Below are positions 11,337-19,279 of a DNA stretch of 64,000 nt, in pieces. This stretch comes from Glycomyces amatae. Lineage in GTDB: Bacteria; Actinomycetota; Actinomycetes; Mycobacteriales; Micromonosporaceae. Under the pieces are notes generated by a model. It made no database searches. It had not been told where the DNA came from and worked only from the letters and a program-made list of their open reading frames with translations. Every line of letters starts with the position of its first letter. Positions within the stretch are counted from its first letter, which is position 1. A program made the position numbers and the translations under genes. Location: positions 496,001 to 560,000 of the forward strand of contig NZ_JAJLQZ010000001.1 in assembly GCF_020991375.1 (NCBI RefSeq). Direction: 5' to 3'.

Positions 11337-12422
11337 CTACGCGCAGTCCCAGACGACCGCGTTCGTGACCGGCAGGCCCGCGTCGTCGGTCTCGATGTAG
11401 ACGTTCCCGGTGATGAGCGTCCCGTCGGCGCTGATCTCCTCGGCGGTGTCGCCGCCGAACTCCGGCACGGCCACGCCCGGCAGCTCCACGACCGTGTCGC
11501 CCTCCTGGTACGCGACCTTCGTGACGGTGCCCGGCACGTACCCGGCGACGGTGCCGTCGGCGCTGACCGACACCTCGAGGTCCACCGCGGTCCGCTCGAC
11601 CGTGCCCTCGGCGAGGTTCCAGCGGGCGCCCATCGGCTGCGTGCCGGCGCCGGGGACGAACAGCTGCCCCGAGGCCCAGTCGCCGTTCAGGTCCGTGGCG
11701 ACCGCGAACACGTCGGCGTCCTCGGGCACCGGCAGCGCCGCGCCCTCGCCGTCGGCGGTCCACGAATAGGCCGAGGTCGTCCCGTCCTGGTCGGAGACGG
11801 CCCCGAGGACGAGGCCGTCGGTGCCGATGTCGTGGGCGACGCCGCTCGTCGCGCCCTCGGGCAGCGGCAGTTCGACCGGGCCGGTCCCGTCGGCGGGCCA
11901 CAGGACCGGGACGCCGCCGTCGAAGGTCTGGCTCATGCCGACGACGTCGCCGCCCTCGTTGATGCCGAGCGCGCGGCCGCCGTCCTCGCCGACCGGCAGC
12001 TCGGTGAGCTCGCCGCTGCTCCACAGGTAGGGCACGTCGTGGCCGTTCGAGCCGGTCGCGTACCCGGCGGCCTCGGCGGCGGCGTTCACGTCGTGCAGGC
12101 GCGGGTGGTCCCCGGGCATGGGCACGTCGGTGACCTCGCCGTCGCTGTACAGGCGCGGGAACGCGCCGAGCCCGTCGGGCCAGCTCTGATCGAGTGGGAG
12201 CGCGTAGTAGGCGATCACGGAGCCGTCGTCGCTCATGCCGGAGACGCCCGTGGACACGAGCCCCTCCGGGATCGGCAGCGCCGTCCGGACGCACGACTGC
12301 GCAGCCTGCAGGGCCTCCTCGGCCGACGCGGACTGGACGGCGAACGTGGTCGCCCCCGCGGCGGCCGCGCCGGCGATTCCCGCGGCGATCAGTCTGCGCG
12401 TTATGCGCTTGGTCTGCATCAT
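11337..12422 (-). CDS. Secreted beta-propeller-like (HAF-repeat type) protein
   Basis: 361 residues. A Sec/Tat-like signal begins MMQTKRITRRLIAAG with cleavage likely after SASA, near residue 33. The mature part is a run of short beta repeats (VSGMSDDGSVIAYYAL, HDVNAAAEAAGYATG, ALGINEGGDVVGMSQ, HDIGTDGLVLGAVS, VSVSADGTVAGYV), with the alternating 'I-N/D-G-x-V-x-G' pattern of HAF extracellular repeat proteins. The final VVWDC is common in these. No catalytic residues are evident. The start is the first of two ATGs behind a GAGGAG ribosome site. It faces the native end of the tRNA-Ser locus; its promoter lies in 12423-12580. Confidence 0.65.
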   Translation of the reverse strand: MMQTKRITRRLIAAGIAGAAAAGATTFAVQSASAEEALQAAQSCVRTALPIPEGLVSTGVSGMSDDGSVIAYYALPLDQSWPDGLGAFPRLYSDGEVTDVPMPGDHPRLHDVNAAAEAAGYATGSNGHDVPYLWSSGELTELPVGEDGGRALGINEGGDVVGMSQTFDGGVPVLWPADGTGPVELPLPEGATSGVAHDIGTDGLVLGAVSDQDGTTSAYSWTADGEGAALPVPEDADVFAVATDLNGDWASGQLFVPGAGTQPMGARWNLAEGTVERTAVDLEVSVSADGTVAGYVPGTVTKVAYQEGDTVVELPGVAVPEFGGDTAEEISADGTLITGNVYIETDDAGLPVTNAVVWDCA

Positions 12423-12583
12423 GTGGGTTCCCGTCTCCTCGAAGGGGCGCCGGGCATCGGATCGCTCGGCGGCCGGTACTCCGAACAATCTGCTTCGGGC
12501 ACGAGCGTTTCACAAGGCGGTCGACCGGCAGGGTTGCGGCAGGACCGGCTCGTGTGGTCCGTCCCTCGAACCACGCGGGCATG

Positions 12584-12612
12584 AAAAAGGCCGGGTTCGG
12601 AAACCCGGCCTT
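12584..12612 (-). terminator. Original terminator of the tRNA-Ser gene, now displaced
   Basis: Minus-strand hairpin with a 9-bp GC stem (12589-12597 with 12602-12610) followed on that strand by TTTTT. It lies just beyond the relic tRNA 3' end and is therefore the native terminator of the tRNA gene whose body is now 10.5 kb away. Confidence 0.75.
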
Positions 12613-12614
12613 CA

Positions 12615-12671
12615 TGGCGGAGGATAGGGGATTCGAACCCCTGAGGGCGTTAACCCAACACGCTTTCCAAG
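12615..12671 (-). other. Left attachment site: relic 3' half of native tRNA-Ser(GGA)
   Basis: Minus-strand 3' part of tRNA-Ser: CCA end, acceptor strand, T arm, variable arm and anticodon arm up to the GGA anticodon. 31 bp (12615-12645) and the 16-bp core CAACACGCTTTCCAAG (12656-12671) are identical to the intact gene at 23088-23175. The variable arm between them differs (GGGTTAACGCCC here). After the core the homology stops and element DNA begins. This is the chromosomal 3' end displaced by integration. Confidence 0.88.
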
Positions 12672-13285
12672 TCGGCTGGGGTCCAGTTCAGGCCGATCCG
12701 CGCGGGTTCTGACCTGGGGCTGTGAGACCGCTCTGACGCTCGTTGAACGGCCCTGAACGGGCACGGTTGAGACCCTTATTGAGACCTTCGCGGCCCTCTC
12801 GACAACAGCCGCGATCGGCGCAGCGTGCGATGGTGGCGCCTCTGTACCATGCCCCGGAAATAGCCCCTGACCTGCAAAAACATCACCCTCTCAGAGGCCT
12901 TCTGCGGGCCTTTCAGTGCTTGCCCCTACCTCGGTATAGGCCCGTTTCGCCTGGGAGGCAATCAGAGGGCCGATTTTCGGCCTATCGGGAGCCAGGTTCG
13001 CTCGATAGCGATACGAAAGCCGCCCCTTGGCGCCCTGCGGGATTCTGGCCCGGGACACAACGCACAGAAGTGACAGAACTCCGAAGCTGTGGTGCTGAAC
13101 TGCTCGAATGCCTGTCTGAGTAGTGGTGACAGAACGGGGGCAGAACTTGGGAACCCGGTGACAGAACCCGCCTGGCGTTCCTGCCAGGCGGGTTCTGTCA
13201 CCGCTGACCGGGGTACCGTCCCCGTTCTGTCACCAGGCAAGCGGTGGATGTTATCCGAGTTCAGGACGGTATTTACCGAGTTCTG
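12672..13285. other. Non-coding left end of the element
   Basis: No convincing gene. Short frames here are low-complexity and overlap repeats. It contains integrase arm-like repeats (12766-12786), a further GTGAGACC at 12722, and the nested inverted repeats at 13051-13309. A replication origin or other cis site is the most plausible content. Confidence 0.6.
12766..12786 (+). repeat. Left copy of a paired TTGAGACC direct repeat (putative integrase arm site)
   Basis: Two TTGAGACC units 11 bp apart. The same 21-bp block, with one change, is at 23007-23027 by the other end, in the same orientation. Paired repeats at both ends of a tyrosine-recombinase element suggest arm-type Int or Xis binding sites. 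Confidence 0.6.
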
Positions 13286-13309
13286 TCACTTCTGTGCGTT
13301 GTGTCCCGA
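13051..13309. repeat. 259-bp nested palindrome built on GTGACAGAAC
   Basis: Three pairs of perfect inverted arms share one centre at about 13180: 31 bp (13051-13081 with 13279-13309), 15 bp (13125-13139 with 13220-13234) and 20 bp (13157-13176 with 13183-13202, 6-nt loop). Every arm contains GTGACAGAAC or its complement, so there are six copies, three per strand. The right outer arm overlaps the last codons and stop of the GntR fusion gene. Candidate origin of replication, cruciform site, or decayed transposable element. Confidence 0.85.
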
Positions 13310-14158
13310 GGTTTCTGATCTGCTTTGGATCTTCGCAACGAGGTCCTTCGCTTGGTCGACCAGCGGTGCGCCGCCCAGTGAGTTGTCGATGACGAAATGC
13401 TCGACAGCAGGGCGGTAGTCAAGATCAATCTTGTCAAGATAGGTCTGCCAACCCTCAAGCTTGGCAGTGTCGCGAGCTGCCCCCCTGCCTCGCAGATAGG
13501 TGTGCATGGATTCCGCGTCGCACTTGACCCAGACCACGACAAGGCGGGTGCCGGTGCTGTCGCAGAGCGATCGGAGTCGCTGAAGCCAGGCTTCGTCCCT
13601 CAGCTCGCGAATGAAGGGAGCCGTTGCGATGACGTTGCTGCCTGATGTGAGGTTCTCCGTGATGGTCGCCATCATCGCTTCGTACTCGCGAGGGCGGACC
13701 TCGTTCAGGTAGATGTCCGACTCGCGATCGTTCGGCGAGGTGCCCATGACCTCAAGGGCCTTCTCTACGACCGGGCGGGTGGTCGTGTCCTTATCGACCA
13801 TCGCCCAGCTCGTCAGTCGCGCAAGGGTGCGCCCAAGCTCGGACTTCCCGCTGCCCGCGTAGCCGCCGATGATGACGAGATGCGGCATTGAGGTCTCCAC
13901 TTCCCGGGACTCCAACTGATCCGGCGCGTTGACGACTCGACCCGCTCGCGGCTTCGAGGTGACGACGCCCTCATCGGTCAAGATGGTCATCGCCTTGGCG
14001 ACGACGGGAGAGCTGACGTCGAAGCGCTCGGCCTGCTCACGGTCCGACGGCAACTTCTGCCCATGCCGCAGCTTGCCCGCCGTGATGTCGTTCCTGATGA
14101 TCCGAGCGATCTGCTCGTGCTTCGCAACCCCGACCACCAGCTTGTTTGCGTCGTCCAT
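13286..14158 (-). CDS. GntR-family regulator fused to a P-loop kinase-like domain
   Basis: 290 residues. The N-terminus is a GntR winged helix (residues 10-78: QIARIIRNDITAGKL...LPSDREQAERFDVSSPVVAKAM). After a short linker comes a P-loop NTPase with Walker A GGYAGSGKS near 98-106, resembling small-molecule kinases or zeta-toxin-like enzymes, with R-rich segments towards the end (YLRGRGAARD) that could act as a lid. In pSAM2 the equivalent gene, korSA, is a plain GntR repressor of transfer genes, so the fused domain is unusual and could sense a nucleotide. It is divergent from the transfer operon across an operator-rich gap. Base composition is lower in GC than its neighbours, suggesting separate acquisition. 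Confidence 0.75.
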   Translation of the reverse strand: MDDANKLVVGVAKHEQIARIIRNDITAGKLRHGQKLPSDREQAERFDVSSPVVAKAMTILTDEGVVTSKPRAGRVVNAPDQLESREVETSMPHLVIIGGYAGSGKSELGRTLARLTSWAMVDKDTTTRPVVEKALEVMGTSPNDRESDIYLNEVRPREYEAMMATITENLTSGSNVIATAPFIRELRDEAWLQRLRSLCDSTGTRLVVVWVKCDAESMHTYLRGRGAARDTAKLEGWQTYLDKIDLDYRPAVEHFVIDNSLGGAPLVDQAKDLVAKIQSRSETSGHNAQK

Positions 14159-14173
14159 CGGTCGTCCTCTCAG

Positions 14174-14298
14174 TTGACAGCCAGCTTATCAGTTGCGTCT
14201 AGTAATCAAACTGCGTCTACCTGCGTTGATAATCCGAGGTTCCCATAGTTTGGGAAGTTATGGGCTATCAGTTGACTCTCTGACTTATCAACTGATAA
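14174..14298. promoter_or_regulatory. Divergent promoter/operator region with TTATCAGTTG sites
   Basis: AT-rich 125 bp between the GntR gene and the transfer operon. It has four related sites: TTATCAGTTG (14186), GTTGATAA (14225-14232), CTATCAGTTG (14266) and the near-palindrome TTATCAACTGATAA (14285-14298). TTGACA (14174-14179) with TCTAGT (14198-14203), spacer 18, is a possible rightward promoter that the first site overlaps. The dyad symmetry suits a GntR dimer, so autorepression and repression of transfer genes are likely. Confidence 0.6.
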
Positions 14299-14359
14299 CT
14301 TCCTTGTACTGCACGTCACCTGAGGTGATGAGCGACATGGATCGTCAACCGGCGGTCCA

Positions 14360-14372
14360 CCCCATCCGCCAA
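14360..14372 (+). repeat. Conserved leader motif CCCCATCCGCCAA, copy 1
   Basis: 13-bp motif ending 18 nt before the Nudix ATG. Identical copies precede two other genes of the element (15094-15106 and 21500-21512). Confidence 0.75.
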
Positions 14373-14390
14373 CGCATCAAGGGAGACCAC

Positions 14391-15014
14391 ATGTTCAACA
14401 CCACCGTCACCGGCGGCCCCGACGCCGCCGACCCCCGCGAAATCGACTGGCCGACCCGCATGGGCCGGGCCGTGATCGGTTTCGACCTCGACGCGTCCGG
14501 GCTCCCGCTCAACCCGATGGAGCCCTACCTCCCGGCCGGGCGCGGCGAGCTGTGGCACTGGGGCGAAGCGGTCGCCGCCGACGCGATCGTGCGCAACACC
14601 GACGCGGACGGGTTCCGCGAGCTGCTGATGATCGAACGCGACGACGACCACGGCTACGCCCTCCCCGGCGGCGGCCTGGACGAGGACGAGACCCCACTCG
14701 CCGCCGTCGTCCGCGAGCTGGCCGAAGAGACCGGCCTCGCGCTCTCGCCCACGGCGTTCCGCATGGACCGGGCCCGCTACGTCCCCGACCCGCGGGCCGG
14801 GCGCCATGCCTGGATGGTCACCGTCCCCGGCGTCGCCGCCCTCCACATGGCCACCCCGCCCGCCGTCGTCGGCACCGACGACGCCCGCCGCGCTCTCTGG
14901 CTCCCCGCGGGCAGCTACGCCGAGCTGGAGGCCGCGGTGCGGGCCCGCGGCGGGAAGGTGTTCGCCGCCCACCAGGCCATGCTCCACGACCTGTTGGAAC
15001 CGGCCGCGGTCTGA
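14391..15014 (+). CDS. Nudix hydrolase, Pif-like
   Basis: 208 residues from ATG 14391, chosen for the AAGGGAG ribosome site 7 bp upstream; earlier in-frame starts would run through the operator region. A complete Nudix box spans residues 94-116 (G-x5-E-x7-REL-x-EE-x-G-L). Members cleave nucleoside diphosphates linked to another moiety. In pSAM2 the Nudix protein Pif prevents redundant transfer between cells already carrying the element, and this gene has the same position next to the GntR regulator. It is the first gene of the rightward operon. Confidence 0.82.
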   Translation: MFNTTVTGGPDAADPREIDWPTRMGRAVIGFDLDASGLPLNPMEPYLPAGRGELWHWGEAVAADAIVRNTDADGFRELLMIERDDDHGYALPGGGLDEDETPLAAVVRELAEETGLALSPTAFRMDRARYVPDPRAGRHAWMVTVPGVAALHMATPPAVVGTDDARRALWLPAGSYAELEAAVRARGGKVFAAHQAMLHDLLEPAAV

Positions 15015-15093
15015 CCGGCGAAACGCGGCCCCGCCTCGCGGGGTCCGCGTCCGGGCCCGGGTGGCTCCCGACCCGCTGACGAAGCCAAGCCAA

Positions 15094-15106
15094 CCCCATC
15101 CGCCAA
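15094..15106 (+). repeat. Conserved leader motif CCCCATCCGCCAA, copy 2
   Basis: Identical to the motif at 14360; it ends 18 nt before the ATG of the 65-residue gene at 15125. Confidence 0.75.
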
Positions 15107-15124
15107 GACACCAGGGGAGACCTC

Positions 15125-15322
15125 ATGAAGACCGCACTTGCGACTCCGGACCGGCCCGATTGGTTCGACTCAGAGCCCACGACTGCCGACCTCGACGCGA
15201 TCGAGGCCGAGTGGCCTGCCATCGCCGCCGACCTCGCGCGGCTGGAGCGTCTGTTCCAGTTCGACGCCCTCACCGCTGCCGCCGACCTCGACGTGACCGG
15301 CGTCGACTTCTCACTGAACTAG
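15125..15322 (+). CDS. Small conserved AICE protein (DUF6284-like)
   Basis: 65 residues, acidic, one long helix: PDWFDSEPTTADLDAIEAEW... then LARLERLFQFDAL. Small proteins of this form occur in actinobacterial integrative elements between the regulator and transfer genes; function unknown. The ribosome site GGGGAG is 6 bp before the ATG. It is followed after 9 bp by the next gene, so it is probably co-transcribed. Confidence 0.65.
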   Translation: MKTALATPDRPDWFDSEPTTADLDAIEAEWPAIAADLARLERLFQFDALTAAADLDVTGVDFSLN

Positions 15323-15331
15323 GGGGACGCG

Positions 15332-15805
15332 ATGACCGCTCTGATTGCCGCCGCCGACCTGGCCGCCGAGATGTTCGCCGCCGACGAGCGGGTCGAGTAC
15401 GAGGTGGAACGGCTGCGTGCCCGTTCCCGCTCCGAGGCACTGGCCGCCCTGTTCGCCGCCTACCTGCCCGCGCACCTGCCGCCGCTGCGCCTGTCGTGCC
15501 GCATCGACTTCCACGGGCAGCCGCGCCTGTCCGCGGTCCCGACCCGGGCCGGGACCGATCGCGCGTACGACCCGATCACCGCGTTCGCGGCCTGGGTCGC
15601 CGACCAGGACGCCACCGACTACACGGTCCGCATCAACGACGAGCACGACCAGGCGATGCTCACCGCGCACCTAACCCTCGCGGGCCTGCCGGTGACCCTG
15701 CGCCTGTTCGTGTGGTCCTGGGAGACCGACCTCGACGCCGTCGCCGACATCGTCGCCGAGGCCGTGACCGCCGCCCGCACCGCTGTGGCGGAGGTGGCGG
15801 CATGA
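15332..15805 (+). CDS. Hypothetical protein of the element
   Basis: 157 residues, not recognised. Two Ala-rich amphipathic helices lie at the N-terminus (to about residue 45). A beta-rich middle (LSCRIDFHGQPRLS, DYTVRINDEHDQAML, GLPVTLRLFVW) and a C-terminal helix follow. No signal or membrane segment. It lies between the 65-residue protein and the membrane protein, sharing an ATGA overlap with the latter, which indicates translational coupling. A role in transfer or spread is inferred from position only. Confidence 0.6.
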   Translation: MTALIAAADLAAEMFAADERVEYEVERLRARSRSEALAALFAAYLPAHLPPLRLSCRIDFHGQPRLSAVPTRAGTDRAYDPITAFAAWVADQDATDYTVRINDEHDQAMLTAHLTLAGLPVTLRLFVWSWETDLDAVADIVAEAVTAARTAVAEVAA

Positions 15806-16950
15806 CCACCTTCATCGAGACCCGCGCCGAGGCCCCGGCCCTTGCCGTCACCGAGCCCGCCGCACCGGTCAACGACCGCATGACCGCCCACCCGTCCGCC
15901 GAGGCGGCGTGGTGGCTGGTGTTGGGGGAGTCGCCCGCGCACGCGGCGATCACCGGCGCGTTCTACGCCGTCTGCCTCATCGCCGCCGTCTTCGGTCAGT
16001 CCCTCGTGGGGACCGCGGTCCTCGGTCTCGCGCTGTGGTTCGCGCTCACCCTCGCCTGCGCCCTGGAGCTGGCCGGGGTGAAGTTCGCCTATGACGCGGC
16101 CGTCGCCCGCGCCGCCGGGGAACACGCCATCCTCCCGCAGGCCCTCTCCTACGTCCTGGCCGCGATCGCGGTCGGGGTCAACATCTTCGGGCACCTGGTC
16201 ATGGGCGACGTGTTCGGGGCGGCCGTGTTCGGGCTGTTCTCGGCGCTGGCGTTCATCGCGTTCACGATCCGATCCGAGTTCCGCCGCCGCCAGGCCGACC
16301 GCGCCGCCGGGAAGGCCGCCCACCCCACCCCCGCCTACGGCCTCAGCCGCTGGGTCACCAACCGGGCCGTCACCGCCCGCGCCAAGGCCCTGGCCGCCGC
16401 TGACCCGATGCTCGGCCTGTACGGGTCGCTCGCGGCTGCTGAGGATGCCATCGCGACCGAGGCGCGCCGGGCCGAGATTGCCGGGCTCCTGCGCCGTAAG
16501 GCCCTGGCCGACTTCGGCGGCGACAAGCTCCGCGCCTCCCTCTACGTCGCCCAGTACGACCTCGACCGCATCGCCGCCGAACTGTGCGAGCGAGCCGACC
16601 ACGGCGCGGCCGTCGCCGACATCGCAACCGACCTCAACGCCGGACGCACCGCTGCCCCGGCCCGTACCGCTCCCGCCGACACTCCGGCCGCCGAGGCGGC
16701 TCCGGTGTCGGTGAAGCCGCGCCGCGCGCCCCGTACCGGTACGTCGGGGCCGGGCCGTACCGGTACGGCCCGCAAGGCCACCGACGCCGAACTGGTCGCG
16801 CGTCTGGCCGAGGTCGAGCGGGACGCGGACGGGACGGTCCCGATCCGCCGCGCCGCCCGCGAACTGGGTACGGGCCCGACCCGCGCGAAGCGCCTGCTGG
16901 AGGCCGCCGGACTGCTCGCCACCGAACCGGCCGCCGAGGCCGCCAACTGA
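15802..16950 (+). CDS. Spd-like membrane protein (DUF2637 type) with C-terminal helix-turn-helix
   Basis: 382 residues. After a 40-residue cytoplasmic start come four hydrophobic segments (about 48-68, 70-90, 112-131 and 136-157). A long cytoplasmic part follows, then a Pro/Ala-rich linker and a terminal helix-turn-helix (VPIRRAARELGTGPTRAKRLLEAAGL). DUF2637-type proteins beside the FtsK-like translocase of AICEs are thought to act in mycelial spreading (Spd). The DNA-binding tail could tether element DNA to the membrane; that is inference. Starts within the stop of the preceding gene. Confidence 0.7.
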   Translation: MTTFIETRAEAPALAVTEPAAPVNDRMTAHPSAEAAWWLVLGESPAHAAITGAFYAVCLIAAVFGQSLVGTAVLGLALWFALTLACALELAGVKFAYDAAVARAAGEHAILPQALSYVLAAIAVGVNIFGHLVMGDVFGAAVFGLFSALAFIAFTIRSEFRRRQADRAAGKAAHPTPAYGLSRWVTNRAVTARAKALAAADPMLGLYGSLAAAEDAIATEARRAEIAGLLRRKALADFGGDKLRASLYVAQYDLDRIAAELCERADHGAAVADIATDLNAGRTAAPARTAPADTPAAEAAPVSVKPRRAPRTGTSGPGRTGTARKATDAELVARLAEVERDADGTVPIRRAARELGTGPTRAKRLLEAAGLLATEPAAEAAN

Positions 16951-17026
16951 CTTCGCCTCTCGGGTGCGGCGCGGCACTGCTGCTCGACCGCGTCGCACCC
17001 CTCACCACTCAAGGGAGACAACGACT

Positions 17027-19147
17027 ATGACCATCGAGAACTTCGACTGGCAGGCCGCCGAGGCCGACGTGCACGGCCGCAAGCCCGAGATCGAGACCAT
17101 CGCCCCCGCCGACGACTACGCCGACGCGGCCGCCGTCCCCGTGGACGACGCCGCCGCGCACGCCGCCTGGGACGCCCCGACCGCGCACCGGCGCGCGCCG
17201 ATCCTCCCGGCGTGGGCGACCTCGCGTACCGGTCTGCTCGCCGAGGCGTCCCGGTATGGCAAGCTCGCGGCGTACCGGTGCGCTTACCACGCCGTGCGTG
17301 TCCCGCTGTACGGCGCGCGGCTCATGGCGTGGGCCCCTGCCGGTCTGGCCCGGTTCATCGGCACGGTGTGGCGGTGGGCTTCGGACGCCGAGGGCCGCCC
17401 GGCCCGTTCCGACGCGGTCGCCGGGCGCGACTGGCAGGCGTATGCGGGTCTGGTCCGCCTGCGGGACCGGCACGTCCGGTTCCGGGGCTCGGTCTGCGGC
17501 GTGTCGGGCCTGGCGCTCGCCGGGGCCGGTACGGTCCTCGCGCTCGCCGCGCCTCCGGCCCTGTCGTGGACTGTCGCCGCGACCGTGGTCGCCGGGCTCG
17601 GCCTGGTCGGCAAGCCCGCCGACCAGCCGCTCGCCACCCGGGCCGTGGTCAAGGCGAAGCTGCGTCCGCTGACGGCTCCCATGGTCGAGAAAGCCTTGGG
17701 CCGCTTGGGCATCGCTGCGTTGAACGCCGCCGCCAAGGGTGACGAGCGGATCCACTTCCCCGACCCGATCACTCGCGACGGCGCGGGCTGGCGGGCCGTG
17801 ATCGACCTCCCGGCCGGGACCACCGCGGTTGAGGTGATCGATCGGCGCGACAAGCTCGCCGCCGCCCTCGCGCGGCCGCTCGGGTGTGTGTGGCCCGAGG
17901 GGCAGTCCGAGGTGCACCCCGGCCGCCTGGTCCTGTGGGTGGGGGACACCGACCTCGCCGAGGGCGACAAGGTCGCTTGGCCGCTGGCGAAGTCCGGCAC
18001 GGTCGACCTGTTTGCGCCGTTCCCGATCGGTGTCGACCCGAGGGGCAAGGCCGTCACCGCCGAACTCATGTTCACGAACTGGCTGGTCGGCTCCATCCCG
18101 GGCATGGGTAAGACGTTCCTCGTCAAGCTCCCGGTCCTGGCTGCTGGGCTCGACGCGCGCGCCGAGGTGTGGGCGTTCGAGCTCAAGGGCACCGGGGATC
18201 TGTCATTCGCCGAGGCTTACGCCGTCCGCTACGCCTCGGGGTTCGATGACGAGGAGATCGAAGCCGCCCTCAAAGCGCTGCGTGACCTGCGCGCCGAGTG
18301 CAAGCGGCGGGTCCGGATCATCAAGGGCCTGCCCAAGGACTTGTGCCCGGAGAACAAGGTCACGCCCGAGCTGGCTTCGCGCAAGGACCTGGGGTTGCAC
18401 CCGCTGGTGGTGGCGATCGATGAGTGCCAGGAGCTGTTCGCGCACGCCGAGTACGGCAAGGAGGCCGCCGTCCTGGCCGAGAAGGTCATCAAGCTCGGCC
18501 GCGCCCTGGGGATCACGCTGATCCTGGCGACGCAGCGGCCCGACAAGGACTCCCTGCCGACCGGTGTGTCGGCGAACGTGGGGACGCGGGCGTGCCTGCG
18601 GGTGATGGGGCACGTCGAGAACGACATGATCCTGGGGACCTCGGCGCACAAGAACGGCATCCGCGCGACCATGTTCACCAGCCGCGACCTCGGCGTGTTC
18701 TACCTCGCCGGGGCCGGGCCCGAACCGCAGATCGTCAAGGGCGCATTCGTGAACGGCCCCAACGGCGAAGTGATCGCCGCCCGCGCCCGGGCCCTGCGCA
18801 TCGCCCGAGGCACCCTCACCGGTCACGCCGCCGGAGAGGTCGCCGAAGCCGAAGGCCCCAGGTTCAACCTGCTCGATGACCTCGCCGCCGTCTGGCCTGA
18901 TGGTGAAGCGAACGTGTGGAACACGGTCCTCGTTGACCGCCTCGCGCAGCTGCGCCCCGACGCCTATGGGCAGTGGGCGACGCTCGCCGACGAGGACAAG
19001 ACCGAGGCGTTGACGGCCGCCGTCAAGCCCTACGGCATCGCCTCCAAAGGCGTCTCGCGCCGCTCCGGGAACCGCCAGGTCGGCCGACGCGGCCTCAACC
19101 GAGGCGACCTCGACGCGGCCCGGGAGGGCCGCTCGGGAGGCCGCTGA
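17027..19147 (+). CDS. traB: FtsK/SpoIIIE-type DNA translocase, TraB/TraSA-like
   Basis: 706 residues. The N-terminal part has hydrophobic membrane segments (about 95-115 and 160-195). The motor domain carries Walker A PGMGKT near residue 360, Walker B LVVAIDE near 460, the ATQRP motif characteristic of FtsK-like pumps, and a C-terminal winged-helix-like end. In AICEs such a protein alone pumps double-stranded DNA between mycelial cells. The ATG follows AAGGGA by 10 bp. The repeat-rich 3' flank (19153-19236) is a candidate recognition site. Confidence 0.88.
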   Translation: MTIENFDWQAAEADVHGRKPEIETIAPADDYADAAAVPVDDAAAHAAWDAPTAHRRAPILPAWATSRTGLLAEASRYGKLAAYRCAYHAVRVPLYGARLMAWAPAGLARFIGTVWRWASDAEGRPARSDAVAGRDWQAYAGLVRLRDRHVRFRGSVCGVSGLALAGAGTVLALAAPPALSWTVAATVVAGLGLVGKPADQPLATRAVVKAKLRPLTAPMVEKALGRLGIAALNAAAKGDERIHFPDPITRDGAGWRAVIDLPAGTTAVEVIDRRDKLAAALARPLGCVWPEGQSEVHPGRLVLWVGDTDLAEGDKVAWPLAKSGTVDLFAPFPIGVDPRGKAVTAELMFTNWLVGSIPGMGKTFLVKLPVLAAGLDARAEVWAFELKGTGDLSFAEAYAVRYASGFDDEEIEAALKALRDLRAECKRRVRIIKGLPKDLCPENKVTPELASRKDLGLHPLVVAIDECQELFAHAEYGKEAAVLAEKVIKLGRALGITLILATQRPDKDSLPTGVSANVGTRACLRVMGHVENDMILGTSAHKNGIRATMFTSRDLGVFYLAGAGPEPQIVKGAFVNGPNGEVIAARARALRIARGTLTGHAAGEVAEAEGPRFNLLDDLAAVWPDGEANVWNTVLVDRLAQLRPDAYGQWATLADEDKTEALTAAVKPYGIASKGVSRRSGNRQVGRRGLNRGDLDAAREGRSGGR

Positions 19148-19152
19148 GGGCT

Positions 19153-19236
19153 GCTAGCGCTAGCGGGCTCTCCGCTACCGGTAGCAGGCCCGCTAGCGCA
19201 CGAAACCACACCTGAGCTGGGTGCTAACAGCTAGCA
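19153..19236. repeat. Cluster of GCTAGC-type repeats after the translocase gene
   Basis: Seven GCTANC units in 84 bp: GCTAGCG at 19153, 19159 and 19192, the palindrome GCTACCGGTAGC at 19174-19185 (two units), GCTAAC at 19223 and GCTAGCA at 19230. The last two form a hairpin (GGGTGCTA with TAGCACCC). TraB-type translocases recognise short repeats in non-coding clt loci, so this is a candidate transfer site. Confidence 0.6.
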
Positions 19237-19279
19237 CCCCTGGCTGACCTCACCCAAAAACCGTTCGAAAGGAGCTCCC

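Noticed and set aside
12615..12671. A second tRNA-Ser gene at the left end of the element
   Set aside because: Only the anticodon arm, variable arm, T arm and acceptor 3' strand are present; the D arm and 5' acceptor strand are missing, so it is an attachment-site relic.
12743..13123. Small protein gene in the left end of the element
   Set aside because: Its translation is Arg/Pro-rich with no domain and runs into the inverted repeats; there is no ribosome site.
13051..13309. Terminal inverted repeats of an insertion sequence
   Set aside because: Only 259 bp, no transposase and no target duplication visible at the outer edges. A small non-autonomous element cannot be fully excluded.
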